Below are positions 31,322 to 43,420 of a stretch of DNA of 64,000 nucleotides, one piece after another (position 1 is the first letter of the stretch; each line of letters begins with the position of its first letter). The DNA comes from Prorocentrum cordatum. Taxonomy: Eukaryota; Sar; Dinophyceae; Prorocentrales; Prorocentraceae. The stretch lies in contig CAUYUJ010003014.1 of assembly GCA_963575745.1 (NCBI GenBank), positions 492,368 through 556,367 of the forward strand, read 5' to 3'. The notes beneath the pieces were generated by a model. The model saw only the letters and a program-made list of their open reading frames with translations, was not told where the DNA came from and did no database searches. Both the position numbers and the translations under genes were made by a program.

Positions 31322-32640
31322 GCGGATGCCCGCGAGATTATGTTTATGCAGATTCTCCTCGAGGGAAAAAAAGGAGCAGAAGGAGAAGAGGACCTAGAGG
31401 TCTGGCGATGCGAACAGAAAACACGAGACCGAGCATCGAGGACTTGTATTCTGTTTGGCCCTTGTCTCCTGCGGGCCCTCACGGCTGGGCTCACCTCAAA
31501 AGTTCTTCGCCCTGGAGGCCAACCTGCGTCGCCTGGCCAAGACCTCTGACGCCACGAGACAAATCATGGCGGCCTGCTCCTCCTCTGGTCTGGACCTCCG
31601 GAGGCACGCCCCCAAGATGGAAGACCCGGTCCTGGGGAAGGGTCGAGAGCCCTGGGGGGGGGGGGGGGGGGCCGGCGCGACGAGAAAGGCCGTGCCGCCA
31701 GATGTCCGGGGACGAAGAGCAGGATGAGGATGAGGACTCGCGTGCTCGCCTCCTCCGCGTCGCCGGATGCGGCGGACAGAGAGCGGCACACCGGGGCAGC
31801 GGCGGGCGGGTCCACGGCGGGCGGGGGCGCGGCGCAGACCCGGAGGCGCCCGCCGGCGGACGGGGCGGCGACGGGGCGGCCGCGAGCGGCGACGGAGCGA
31901 GGGCCAGGAAGTGCGCGGCCGATCGCACCGAGGAGGGAGGAGGGAGGAGGGAGGAGGGAGGAGGGAGGAGGGAGGAGGGAGGAGGAGGAGGAGGAGGAGG
32001 AGGAGGAGGAGGAGGAGGAGGAGGAGGAGGAGGACCTCCTCATCCTCTCGTCTCCCCCGTCCTACATATGGTGGTGGTGGTGGTGGTGGCCCCGGCAGGG
32101 AGTCCCTCGGCGCGAGCACTGGCCGCGGAAGAGGGGCGACGGGGAGGGGCGCAGAGCTGCCTCGATGCAGAACGGCTGCAGGATCGTTGCCACGCTGCTG
32201 ACGAGCTCGCTCAGCGCGGACGTGCCGGCGGACATCCCTCCTGCTCGCCCCGCTGCGCGGCTCCCGTGGCGCCTCCTGCTCGTCCCCTCCTGATCGGCGG
32301 TCCTCGCCTGTGCCTCCGAGAGACTTCGACTCGCAGGCGGGCGGCGAGCGCGAGGATGAGCGAAGGAGGCGCTTCCAGATTAAGAGGGCCTGCCCTGGTC
32401 AAGCAAGCAGAGGGTACGCACACGGCCAAGACAACGGCAACAGAGGAGGGTGAGGATACACGGGTCTCCTGCGGGACACATCCACGCAGTCTTACGCACA
32501 CGGGGTCAAGTGGGCGAGGAATCGAGTCTCGTGGTTTGCAGACTACGACCAGCGGGACAGTTCTGGAGCAACCAAGCTGCGCTGTCATATGGGAAGTGTG
32601 TCGGGCTCTTGGGGTCTTGGCGCACGGACAGGACGCTCGA
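31322..32640. other. Unassigned sequence with GGGAGGA/GGA tract
   Basis: A GGGAGGA and GGA tract lies at 31930-32035 and a GGT run at 32068-32090. A 14-nt G run is near 31658. Open frames on both strands show no domain. Confidence 0.55.
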
Positions 32641-34077
32641 CAAGGTCACGACTAACACATGCTTTCGCAGTCGTGCGTGTGTCTTACCAGACCTCCTATG
32701 ACATCCCTCAAAAACTGGCGCGTCCAACCGAGATCGGAGCTGCTCCCCTGACGAAGAGGGTATGAAGGGGATGATGTGTCAACGTTTGCCGCCCTCCCTG
32801 CTTGCCAACCCTTCCGTCCTGCCTCGATGTCTCCTGCATGCCAACTGATTCCCTCTAGTTCCGACGCCAAGACACGTATCATGCCTCTGACCCCTTTGCA
32901 CCTATCATGAGCAGCGCTGCTCCCGTCGCGTGGCCATGTGTCCAGCAAGAACCAGGCGAGGAGAGAAGAATAGCACAATAACACAAACTAACAATTGACC
33001 AGCTCAAAACAAATCCTGTTGGGAAGCAGTGGAAAGCTATCCCAACCCATGCCCTCTCCCCCCCCCCACACACACACACACCCTCACAGATATCGGAAAT
33101 ACGGATCCAAGACTAATCGGATGCGTATCCAGTGATGCTGAACATCTCGTCTAGATTACGTATTGCCCGTCCCTGCACAATTCGCTCATCACACACATCG
33201 ATGCCCTGGGTAGTGATGCGCGCAAATTGGCCAGCTGATATTGCGCTCGATTGTCCCTTTTCATACTAAAACCAAAATCGTGCGGCAACCCTGGTCAACA
33301 CCAACGAACACCAAGTGTATACCCGATGGAATGGATGCTAACCAAAGCCTTTGGCTCAAACATATTCAAGGACCGCTGCGGCTGTCTGCCCAAACTCATG
33401 ACCGCTTGGAATAAGGGCTTGTACATGTGCAAACATGCTGACACGCCCTCCTGACATCTCCTGACAAGTTCGCAAGATACCATGCTCGCGTGAATGACCT
33501 GCTATGCACGCTCTACCCCCTTTCCACTGGCTACCCTCCCACTCCTGATTGCAAGTAAGCAGAATATGAATACCTACTTAGACCTCTCGGTCAGAAAGCG
33601 GTGGAGCTGTATTTCCACTGCTGGATTTTGAAAGATTGACGATTCTGTTTGTAACTAGCAAAGGACACCCATGCCCTGTCTTGAACCAAATACGACGACC
33701 ATTCTAATTTGCGCTCGCGCCAGATTTAGCGTCGGCGGCGGCGGGAGCACCAGCACAATCGCTCCAGCAAAAGTGATCCACGACGACAAGTCAAGCAGCA
33801 ACGACTCTCCGCGAAAATTCACGCAGCAACGTCGGCGACAACGGAGAACCAAACTGGTCGAGGCTGCCATCCTCGACGGGACCTTTAACTCTTGAACTGC
33901 CCGCAGCACGGCCGACTTCGAACGAGTCGTGGTCGGAGTGCGCCAGATGCTGGGGCCACCAGCGCGTGCCTGACTGCTGGCGGTTCCGCGGTTTCTTGGT
34001 GTCTTGAATACTGCGGCAAGCGCCACTGCAATGCACCTCCTCAACATCATCCTCTACCATCCCTCATAAATTTGTGA
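32641..34077. other. Low-repeat intergenic sequence
   Basis: Ordinary composition, stops in all frames, a C run with CA repeats at 33059-33082, and no recognised gene or RNA. A + strand stretch at 33700-33900 is open (RRRQRRTKLVEAAILDGTFN) but short. Confidence 0.6.
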
Positions 34078-34147
34078 GTTCTCTCTCTCTCTCTCTCGCT
34101 CTCATTTTCTCTCTCTGTCTCTCTCTGTGTCTCTCTAACTTTCTCTA

Positions 34148-34204
<57 letters not shown>

Positions 34205-34266
34205 CTATATATAGATATCTACAATATATATATATGTACATACATACATGTATATATACACATACC

Positions 34267-34301
<35 letters not shown>

Positions 34302-34840
34302 TTGTATTGCTCTCTCTCTCTCATTCTCTCTCTCTCTCTCTCTCTTGCTTCGTGTCCGCATAACTGCATCAATACGTGTGTGGATATATGTGTACATAGA
34401 TCAGCCGCCGTGCCTTCAGCACGTAGTAGTGGAGCACTCCAAGGCTCATGCAGCCCTCGGAAGTAAAGAGCTGCAAGGTCTGAAGGGCCCGGGCTACCAG
34501 TTTCACAAGGATTCCTGGGGATCCCCCGAGATTCCCATGGATTCGGGGGGATTCTGGGGGATTGCCGGGGATTCTATGGGATTCCCCAGGGCAGCGCAAG
34601 TGGCTCAAGAAGGCACCAAAACAATCAAAAAGGGTCCCGAATCGTCGCACGATCGGTCCAAGACGCCAAGTACGGTCTCCACTCGGCCGAAAAAAGCGCC
34701 CAAGACGTCCCAAGAGGCCCCTAAGAGCGGCCCCAAGAGGGCTCCGAGAGTCCAAAATAATTCCCCACATCCTAAGTGGGATTCTTGTTATCTCTGGACA
34801 CCTCGCGCAGGAACCCTTCACCCCCTCTCCTCTCTCTCTC

Positions 34841-34914
<74 letters not shown>

Positions 34915-34974
34915 CCTCGATTTCTCTTCATATGTCTAATAATATTTCTCTGTATCTCTATCTCTCTCTCTCTA

Positions 34975-35005
<31 letters not shown>

Positions 35006-35273
35006 TTCTCTCTTTATGTTCCCCTCTCTCTCTGTCTCCCTCTCTCCCACACCCTCATCAATACATTCTCACTCATCAAACACTCACTCACTCACTCACT
35101 CACTCACTCACCCATCCACTCACTCACGCACCCAATCACCCACTCAATTATTCATTCGCCGACACACCATGATCATCACCATCATCATCACCACCATCGT
35201 CATCATCTCACACGCACTCACGAGCCCACCTCACACTCTCTCTCTCTCTTTCTCCCTCTCTCTCTCTCTCTCT

Positions 35274-35309
<36 letters not shown>

Positions 35310-35335
35310 CGCACACACACACACGCACACACACA
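34078..35335. repeat. CT, TA, GGGATTC and CTCA microsatellites
   Basis: CT runs at 34079-34203, 34310-34350, 34830-35040 and 35235-35310. TA/TATATG at 34205-34305. GGGGATTC-type repeats at 34515-34590. CACTCACT repeats at 35085-35140. Between 34600 and 34780 are words of the CAAGACGGCCC family. Confidence 0.9.
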
Positions 35336-35344
35336 CCCACTCAC

Positions 35345-36060
35345 TGACTCACCTCGAAGAGAATATCGAAGAGGAACCCCCGACCGATGGGGCCCGCAGC
35401 TCATGTTCCCAATCCGACCGGGTCATTGTAAAACCTGTAGATGTCGTCCCTGTTGGGCTCCTCAGGCCTGAATATGGAGGAAATCTCGAGCGGGAACCTC
35501 AATTGCGAGTGGATCGCGGGGAAGTCTCAAGCGAGAAACCCCTCCGCATGAGGCCCGCGAAATCACATTATGAATCCGACCAGGTCATCCTCAAAGTTGT
35601 AACTGCAGCCATTTATGTCTTTTTGCGGGCCTGAATATGGACGACGTCTCGAGCGGGAGCCTCGTCGATGAGCGGATCGCGAGGAAGTCTCAGACAGGAC
35701 TCCATCCATGTGGGGCCCGCTCCTCGCGTTATCCATCCGGGGCGGCAGTTCCCAAAGCGGCAACTGTCGTCACCGTGGGACTTCTAAGGCCTGACTATGG
35801 AGCGAATCGCGAGGAAGTGTCGCGCGGCAGCCCTTCCCCATTTGGCCCCCACCTCCAAAATCGGATCCGAACAGGTCACCCGAATCCTGTAACTGTCGTC
35901 ACGTCTGGGACCCCCTGGCCTGATTATGGAAGAAAAATCTCTAGAGCGGGGAAATCGTCTGCGAGTGAATCGCGAGGAAAGCTCGAGCGGGAGCCCGCCC
36001 CTATGGGGTCCCCACATCCATGCTCGACAGGACGAGTGCGACCTCAACGGCTGAGGTGGA
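35345..36060. repeat. Diverged tandem repeats of about 130-190 bp
   Basis: Four to five units are recognised by GGCCTGAATATGGA-like words at about 35469, 35629, 35790 and 35918. Each is followed by (C)TCGAGCGGGAGCCTC and GAGCGGATCGCGAGGAAGTC and preceded by GTAACTGTCGTCAC-like words. Confidence 0.8.
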
Positions 36061-36700
36061 ACTCGCGGCAGAAAGAGGTTTCGCGCTGCCTCCCGCCTGA
36101 CCGCCGCGGCGCTCAGCTCGAATCCCGCGGGGTTGTCACGACGGATTGCTCCCGCGCCCCAGCGTCCTTCGGGGTTGTCCCAACGGCCTGGTCCGCGGGG
36201 TTGCCCCAACGGCTACGCGATCCGGCCATCGGAGAACGCGAGCATGCCTGCCGTGGCGGCGAGGGCGCAGATGGAAATCAACATGCGTGCCCCAGCCAGA
36301 AGTACGGACAGGCGCATGAGGAGAACAGGCGGGATGGAGAGAGAGAAGGAGGAGGAGGAGGAGGAGGAGGAGGAGGAGGCGAAGGATGAGGAAGAGGAGG
36401 AGGAGGATAAGAAGGAAAAGGACGATGACAACAATGACAATGACAAGGCGCTCGGAGGTCGTGCGAGCGGTTGCGTGCAACACTTCTAGACCTCTGCAGT
36501 GTGAATTTGGATGCTGGACCCTCCCGATACCTCTGAAGGGCAGCCTAGGAACGAGGAGGAGGAGGCAAGAGGAGGAGGAGGCAGGAGGACGAGGCAGGAG
36601 GAGAAGGAGAAAGCAGGAGAGCGTAGAAGGAAGGAGCAGGAGGAGACCCCCGGCCAATCAGAAAAACATTATCGCGTGAAGTTTGACCGTCGAAATACTT
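36061..36700. other. Unassigned sequence with GGA tracts
   Basis: GGA/GAGGAGGAG runs occur at 36343-36410 and 36550-36640. No gene recognised. Confidence 0.55.
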
Positions 36701-36717
36701 GTTTTGTAACAGACTGT

Positions 36718-37092
36718 CCTCCATTTCTTCTCCAAGCACAGCAAATCTGTCTAGTGAACTTCGGCAAAGAAGCGAAGCACGCGCGTGCGAACAGGGCGCT
36801 GCGAAAATCTGGCAGCACAGAAACTGGGACCGCGAACCCTGGAAAGACTTCAAATCCCCAAGGGTGGGGGGTGGGACAGTTGAGCAGATGCGCACACGGA
36901 CAGTCGCAACAATCACGCGCAGAGCACTCCCACGCGGAAGGCGTGTCCCCCATCTCTTCTCTGAGGACAGCGTCTAGAGAAATTCGGGGGGGAAGCGAAG
37001 CGCACCCTGGCGAACAGGGCGCCACGAAAGCCAGGCAGCACAGAGACCGGGAGCGCCACGCCAGCAAAGACTTCGAGCCCCCGAGTCGTCAA
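36718..37092. repeat. Two direct repeats of about 145 bp
   Basis: Segment 36718-36865 (CCATTTCTTCTCCAAGCACA ... GGAAAGACTTCAAATCCCC) recurs at 36948-37090 (CCATCTCTTCTCTGAGGACA ... CAAAGACTTCGAGCCCCC). The 70 bp between them are shared with 40853-40914. Confidence 0.8.
36872..36940 (-). repeat. Dispersed 60-bp sequence with a Cys-rich frame, copy 1
   Basis: The - strand frame reads AWECSARDCCDCPCAHLLNC. The homologous segment at 40853-40914 reads ALWECYAPDCCDCPDVHLLKC in the same frame. It may be the 5' leader or N-terminus of a retroelement, because the second copy directly precedes the gag-like region at 40.9-38.9 kb. Confidence 0.6.
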
Positions 37093-38844
37093 CGAATTCG
37101 GATGCTCGCTGAATCGAGAAGGATCATCGCCGCGCGTTTGGCTAGGAGGGGGCAGGGCTGGGCGAACAGAATCTGGCTGACATGAACGGCAGGGCGCCAG
37201 CCCGTCAACTCGGCGTGCGTTCTCCCTGCGAAGGGCAGCAACTCTTTCCGCAACACAGGCGGCCATCGAAGATCTCGGGGCTGCTGGGCCCCATGCGCCC
37301 GAACTGAACGCGGGTGCGGCTTTGGAGAAGACGTCCACGGGAGCAAAAATCAATGGTTACCTGATGGCAAATGTCTTGGGCAGCCAGGCCAGCGATGTCG
37401 GCTAGTTCCCACGCGTTGCTCATGGGCGTGTTCTCCAGGACCCGCAGACACGGCCCCTGCCCGCGCTGGAGCTCGAGCTCGCGCACGGCGCCGCGAAGCA
37501 CGGCAATCAACGATCGCAGCATTATCTTGGACAGGAAAAGGATCAGCACAGGTGGTAGATGTAGTCAAGCTCCGGACTGAGCTAAATGTCATAGCATCGC
37601 ACTGGCACCCTGAAGCGCGAGGCAGCTCGGCCCCCCACCCCACGTCCGCCGAAGATTTCGGCGAAGAAGCGGACCAGGCCACTAGCCAGGCGGACGCGCA
37701 TGGACGGCGGGGCCTTCTGGCCGAAGAATATGTCGTCGAGAAATGTCCGTTGGATGGAGCAGGCCCAGTTGCTTCGGCGCTAGCTCGCGGGCCGAAAGGC
37801 TCAGCAGCGCGGCGTTTTCGCGGCGGCGGAAGCTCGAGTCCGAGCCCCCCCCCCCGCCCCCACCCCACCTCCCCGCTTTTTCACCTCGGAAATGTCTCTG
37901 CGCCTTCCCTGTCGGTCGAAGCTCGCCCCGTTGTGGCGCGCCTGGCACACCACTGGCGTCGGCGCCCCGACGCGGCGGGCGGTGATCCTGAACTGCTGCG
38001 GGACCTGGCTGTAGCTGCGGTCGAAGATCAGGCTGTCTGAAACCACCTGCGAGACCTCCAAGAAATGCGGAAACCAAGGGAATATCTGGATATTCTAAAT
38101 GACGGCCTCGCTGCGGCAACCCGTCTTCCTCGCCCGGCCCCGTGCGTCTGGGAATAGTCGGCGCTCCGTCCGACGGCCAGGCGGACGAGGTCCTGCCGCG
38201 CCACTGCAAGGGGCCTCATGTGCCTCTGCTGCACTCCGCTGCCATCCACGAGATCTACAAGGCCATCTTCCAGAAGCCTCAATATGCCAAGTCGCACACC
38301 ATTTCGGACCAGATAGCGCGGACCCCCGGGGGGCGGAGAGGGGGGCCCCAGCGAGATCTAAAGTCGGAATCCGCCCCCCGAGCCTCGCGCTCAAGCTGCG
38401 GCGGCAGCATGCGCCTCATGCCACCATGCAAACAGCGCGCGCCAGCTGGCCAGACCCCAGCTAGACGCGGGGCGCCACGCACGCACTCGGGGAGAGGGGC
38501 ACGCCGCGCGCGTCCGAGATGACCGACGCCCCTCCCGCCGCTTCGGCGAGGGGGGCTCGACGGGCCTCCTGCGATGGGGGGAGCGCGTCCTCTGTCCGCG
38601 CGTCAGCTCTCGAGATGCGCGCGCGCGCCTCCGCAGACCGGCCGGCGCCCCACGGCCTGCCCGCGGCGCCGCGGCAGCGCGACCGCTTGGGCGCGGAGAG
38701 CACTGGCCTCGCGGACGACCCACCGCTCTGGGCGGGCCCCGCGACTGCTCCGACCCCGCCGGCGGGCGGGGGCAAGCGCTCGCACCGGCCCTCGGCGCAG
38801 GAAGAGAAGAAGAGAGAAAGACGCCCTTCCTCCCGGCAGGGCTG
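37093..38844. other. Unassigned, GC-rich; partly open on both strands
   Basis: The - strand has peptide-like stretches (MLRSLIAVLRGAVRELELQR near 37515, SLIFDRSYSQVPQQFRITAR near 38035) without a domain I recognise. The + strand frame 38519-38845 ends with TGA immediately before an A tract. No feature can be supported beyond this. Confidence 0.35.

Positions 38845-38884
<40 letters not shown>
38845..38884 (+). repeat. 40-nt A tract
   Basis: Uninterrupted A run. Read on the - strand, it interrupts the tail of the retroelement-like pseudogene. It may be the 3' tail of a + strand retroposed insertion. Confidence 0.85.
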
Positions 38885-38886
<2 letters not shown>

Positions 38887-38889
38887 TCG

Positions 38890-40860
38890 CCCGTTCCCGC
38901 GGAAAGCGTTGAAGTCATTGCTTCGCCGCCGAACGCCCGGGCTGCGGCGGCGGCGGCTGCCGCCGCGTCGCCCACGCCCCCAGCGCAGTCGAGCGGGGGC
39001 CTCCGTCCAGTCGAGCGGGGGCCAGCGGCAGCACCATTCATGACGGACGCCAGGCGGGCCGCTCAATCGGTTCTTCGCGTTCTCGATCCCAGCCTTCTCC
39101 TGTTGCTCGCGAGCCACCGAACTTTCCTGGGCAGGGCCCGCGACGTCCAGCGGGCCGCCAGCGCCCGCGTTGCGCTCAATCCCCTGCCACTTGGGCCGAG
39201 CGGGGTCGCCCTTGCAGGCCTCGCTGATCTAGGCGACCCCCCCGCGCGGCACCTCCACCGACGCGAGCGCCGCAAGGTAGATCTGATCGTAGGCCCCACG
39301 CATGCATCTTGCTGGCGAGGGGGGTGGTCATCTCGAAAGCAGCGCGCTCACTCTGGACGATGCCCTTCTCGCGAAGCCAACGGGGAAGCCCCAAGAGAGG
39401 GTCGCCCCCAGCTTGGTCGAACTTCCTGACGACGCGGAAGGTCTGCGACTGCTGCTCCTCGGAGGGCCACTCGTTGTAGGAATCGAAGCGCATCTCCCTG
39501 GCGAACGATCGCCATGGCTTGCGTCGCCCCCTGCTCTCATCGGTCACTATCCTCAGCGTGCGCACGTCATCGGACTCCTCCTTGAGCTCTCCTCGCTCCT
39601 GCTGCTCCGCCAAGTCGTCGGCGTGCTTGCCCACCTCTTCGAAGCCCGCGGTCGCCGGTGCCACGGAGACGCGGCGGCCGCCAGCCCAGTCCGCGAAAGC
39701 GCTGGCGCGGTACCGGCCCCTCACCTGCTTCGCGAACTCTGACTGGCGCTCTGGGTCGATCGCCTCGACCCTCTACCACTGGCCGCCGATGCACGCCACG
39801 GCGTGGCGCTCACCCATCCTGAGATCCATCCCGGTCGGCTGCGCCACCTGGCCCAAGCGCAGGGCCTCCGCGACCACTCACGCTAAGTCCTCGGGCGCGC
39901 CCAGCTCGAGGAAGGGGTTCCGCGCGCCGCCCACGCCACCCTCGTCGTCGGGAGGGGCGTCCGCCGGCGGCGGGCGCGGCGGCAGGAGGGTCCGGGGGGC
40001 TACACGGACTGCGGTCCGCCCGACCGCCGTCTCGAAGGGCTGGATCTGGTCGTCTACGAAACGCTCTGTGGGGCCCATCAGCGGCTCGCCAGCCTCCCTG
40101 TGCTCAGCACGAGCTCCTGGGATCAAGCTCCGACGCTCGTTGCCCGACACCTCCTCTGCATGCTGATAGAACTTTCCACGCTTGACTGGAGGCTTTCCGC
40201 CATCGCGATCGATACGGAAGGTCCTCACGCATCCCTCTGGATCCTGGCAGGCGCTATTATCGGGAGTGCAGTCCCCGTCGGGCGAGAGAGTGCACCAAAC
40301 CTCCTGGCGACACTGGGTAGACTAAGACCCTGTGGTGCCAAACGTCATCATCATGATGCCATAGCACGACGGAGTCGCCAGGCAGGAGATCATTGAAAAA
40401 CCCCTGCACCCCAGCGGCGGATCCATCCGCCGAGCGCAGGATCGGCCACCTGCCCTGATGTTGGACCCTGTCGGCGGCCACTGCAGCCATGACGACGACG
40501 ACGACACACGCACACGCGATAGCACGAGCTCCTGCAGGTGGCACTCAGGATCCGCCACGGGCGCGAACGACACCGCCGGCTGGTTCGTCCGACTCCGCTT
40601 AGCCCCTCCGCCACGCAAGCCGTGCCCGCCGTGAGCGCCTCGACGCTCCCACGCAGGTCGCGGGTGGCTCCTTCCGCCACGCCCAGCCGCTCGCCGACCG
40701 AGTCGAGCTCGGCATCCAGCGGCGCTAAGTCTGCCGGTGGCCGCTCGGGCGGCACAGGGCAGACCGAGGGAGGCAGGCTCTGCGCCAGGAGCCATGTGAT
40801 GAGGCAGATCGAGGGCAGCAGCGAGACAAAAACAGTCGAGCATGCCTCAAACATTTGAGC
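38890..40860 (-). pseudogene. Decayed retroelement-like polyprotein region (gag-like part)
   Basis: Read downwards on the - strand. A hydrophobic N-terminus (FVSLLPSICLITWLLAQSL) is followed by a probable coiled coil (LAPLDAELDSVGERLGVAEG, to about 40600). Then FNDLLPGDSVVLWHHDDDVW at about 40390 continues after a frame change into WCTLSPDGDCTPDNSACQDP and GCVRTFRIDRDGGKPPVK (40300-39878). A further frame carries VRTLRIVTDESRGRRKPWRS, GGDPLLGLPRWLREKGIVQS and SERAAFEMTTPLASKMHAW (39724-39176). The last piece is IENAKNRLSGPPG near 39060. From memory, this order (TPDGD segment, then a GGDP-x-LWLREKGI segment) is typical of long polyproteins in dinoflagellate genomes, usually annotated as retroelement proteins. 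At least three frame changes and several stops mark it as dead. The precise class (copia-like or other) cannot be told. Confidence 0.6.
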
Positions 40861-40914
40861 AGATGCACATCCGGACAATCGCAACAATCAGGTGCATAGC
40901 ACTCCCATAGTGCG
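40853..40914 (-). repeat. Dispersed 60-bp sequence with a Cys-rich frame, copy 2
   Basis: Second copy of 36872-36940; the encoded WECYAPDCCDCPDVHLLKC keeps five of the six Cys of the first copy. It abuts the 5' end of the gag-like pseudogene. Confidence 0.6.
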
Positions 40915-40924
40915 TTCTTTACCT

Positions 40925-42000
40925 GGTTCTGGTGCCCTTGATTTCTCGAGCTTCCAAAGCTCCATGACGGCCCAAGACGCCCCCAAGACCGCCCCAGGAC
41001 GGCCCAAGAGGCCCCCAACAGGGCCCCCAGACGGCGAAGAGGCTCCATGACGGCCCCAGAGACGCCCAGGACGGCCCAAGAGGGCTCAAAGTCAGCCCCA
41101 ATAAGGGCCCAAGAGGAGGAACACAAAGAAAATCCGAGTCTTCCGCCCCAAGAAATCCCCAGGAGGCCCCCAAGGAGGCGCCAAGAGGCCCCCAAGAGGC
41201 CCCCGAAAGGCCCACCGCGACATCCCAAGGAATGTCCTGGAGGCCTATGACACACAACCCACACCCAGTGGCGGGGACCCTTGGCTTGACACAGGGGTGC
41301 CTTTTCGTTATTTGTCAGACTCCCCCTGGGGCGTCGGCCCAGCGCGCCAGCCACCCTGAAAGCTCCCAAAATCCCCCTCTCATGGCCCGAATCGCCTCTA
41401 AGACGGCCCCGGGTGTGCCAAAATGGCCTCCAAGGTGCCTCCAGGATGCACCCAAGACGGCCCATGATGCACCCAAGACGGCCCAAGATAGCCCAAGACT
41501 GCCCAAGAGGCCCCAAGAGACCTCAAAGACGGCCCAAAAGGCCCCCAAGAGGCCGTCGAGAAAGGCACGAAGATGCCAAAATGAATGATTTGCTATTGGT
41601 TGTTTGGAGGGTGTTCGCATTTGCTTCGAAACGGTCTTCCGACGGCCCAAGACGACCCCAAGAGGCCACCAAGATTGCCCCAAGATCGCTCAAGACGCCT
41701 CCAAGATGGCCCCAGGACGGCCCAAGAGGGCCCCAAGACGGCCCCCAAAGGGCCCCAAGACGGCCCAAGCGGCCTCCAAGACGCCCAAGATAGCCTCCAA
41801 CCAAGACGGCCCAGAGAGGCTCCCGAGATGGCTTCCGACTGCGTCAGACGGGCCAGGAACGCCAGAAGACAGCCAGAGAGGCCTCCAAGAAGGCCCCGAA
41901 GGCCCGCAAGAGAGGCCCAAGGAAGCCCCCAAGAGGCCTCCAAGAGGCCGCCAAAGAAGCTCCCAGGAGACCCCAGGAATGACGCACGAGGCTCCCAAGA
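40925..42000. repeat. CAAGACGGCCC / CAAGAGGCCCC degenerate repeats
   Basis: Dozens of 10-20-bp words such as GGCCCAAGACGGCCCCAAGA and GGCCCCCAAGAGGCCTCCAA. Non-repetitive patches include 41240-41420 and 41585-41640. - strand frames through it read Gly/Leu/Trp-rich peptides (LGGLLGASWGLL type). The family recurs at 42590-42715, 43200-43410, 50240-50400, 56290-57010 and 57360-57640. Confidence 0.9.
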
Positions 42001-43420
42001 GATCTCCTCATCCTTCTCCTCCACATCCCCCTCCTCCTCCGCCTCCTTCTCCTCCTGCTGTTCTTCCTCCTCCTCCTCCCTTTCCTCCTCCTCCTCCTCC
42101 TCATCATCCTCCTCCATGCTCCTTCCTCTCCTCATCCTCGTCTTTCTCACACACGTGTTCTCCAAAAGTTTTCACAGCGGCTCGGGGAACACCTGGTCCA
42201 ATAGTTTGTTCAAGCTCTGGACACGTTTTGCCACGGAGGCGCTTTTCAAAAAGGCAGAGGGCGGCGGTGATTCGCCGCAGGCGTCTGCGAGATCGATCTG
42301 TATACATATACAGAGAAAGATGTACAGAGAGAGAGAGAGAGAAAGAGAAAAAAATCGCCGGCGCCAGAGGCGTGCTAAGATTTCCGGTAACTACTTAACA
42401 ATATTTCTAATTCGCGCGCGCGCGGGGCGGCCCCTGGGGGGCCCCGGACCCCGGCCGATCCCCGGCCGGGTCCCGGCCGGGTCCCGGGCGATCCCCAGGG
42501 GGGAGGCTATTCTTCGCCACCCCTCACGAGGATCGTGGCCTCCGAGGGGGGGGGCTGCAATCGACTACCCCCCCCTCCCGCCCCAAGGGGCCCCCAAGGG
42601 CCCCCCAAGAGCCCCCAAAGAGGCCTCAATACGCCGCCAAAGAGCCCCAAGACGCTCCCAAGAAGCCCCCAAGAAGCCCCCAAGACGGCCCCAAGAGGCC
42701 CCAAATAGCGCTCCAGGGCCGGCGGAATGAGCGAAGCGATTAAATCGAGACAACAAAGCTCGAAAGAGAAAGAGAGTGAGAGAGAGAGAGAGAGAGAGAT
42801 TCCCGCTTCGATGCTCTTACACAATTCAACGAAGGCGACCCCCCCAAAACGGGACCCCCAGATCCGTGGCCCCGGAGACCCCGTGGCCATCCCGCCAGAA
42901 GGTTCCCCGAGCTTCCTGGGGTTCGTGGCCGCCCCTTGCTGAACCTGGCCGGCGGGCCCGCGCTCGTCGGAAGAGCGGCCAAGGCGGCACGCCGAGAGCC
43001 CCGGGCGGCCCCGGGCACCCGCCAGAGGCCCGCAGACGACACAGAGAAGACCACCGAAGAGGCCCTGGAGGCGCACAAAGATGTTGACTTCCCACTGGTT
43101 TTTGCGTGATTTGGGGGGTACTCAGTTCTTCGGTCGCCTGGGCGCCCGAGACCGCCCAAGAGGTTGGAAAGTCGCTACAGGACTACCCACAAGGGTTTCC
43201 AGGCAGTCCAAAGGAGCCCCACAACGGCCCAACAGGGCCCAAGACGGCCCAAGATGGCCCCGAGACGCCCCCTGAAGCACTCCAAATCGTGACCCGGTCG
43301 TTCAGGGAGGCCGCGGTTGGAAGCAGGGCGGCCCGAGGAAGCCCCCAGAGGACCCATAGAAGGCGCCCAGGAAGCCTCCAAAGGCCCCAAAAAAACCCGT
43401 AAAAATGTTCTTGGCGCCCC
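42001..43420. repeat. TCC and GA microsatellites plus CAAGACGGCCC repeats
   Basis: TCC run 42015-42120. GAGAGA runs at 42328-42345 and 42775-42800. A GC-rich block of CCGGGTCCCGGCCGGGTCCC words at 42425-42500. CAAGAGGCCCC words at 42590-42715 and 43200-43410. The rest (42120-42330, 42800-43190) has no recognised feature. Confidence 0.75.

Noticed and set aside
34600-34615. GTGGCTCAAGAAGG as a further spliced-leader relict
   Set aside because: Only the last eight bases of the leader match; the preceding sequence does not.
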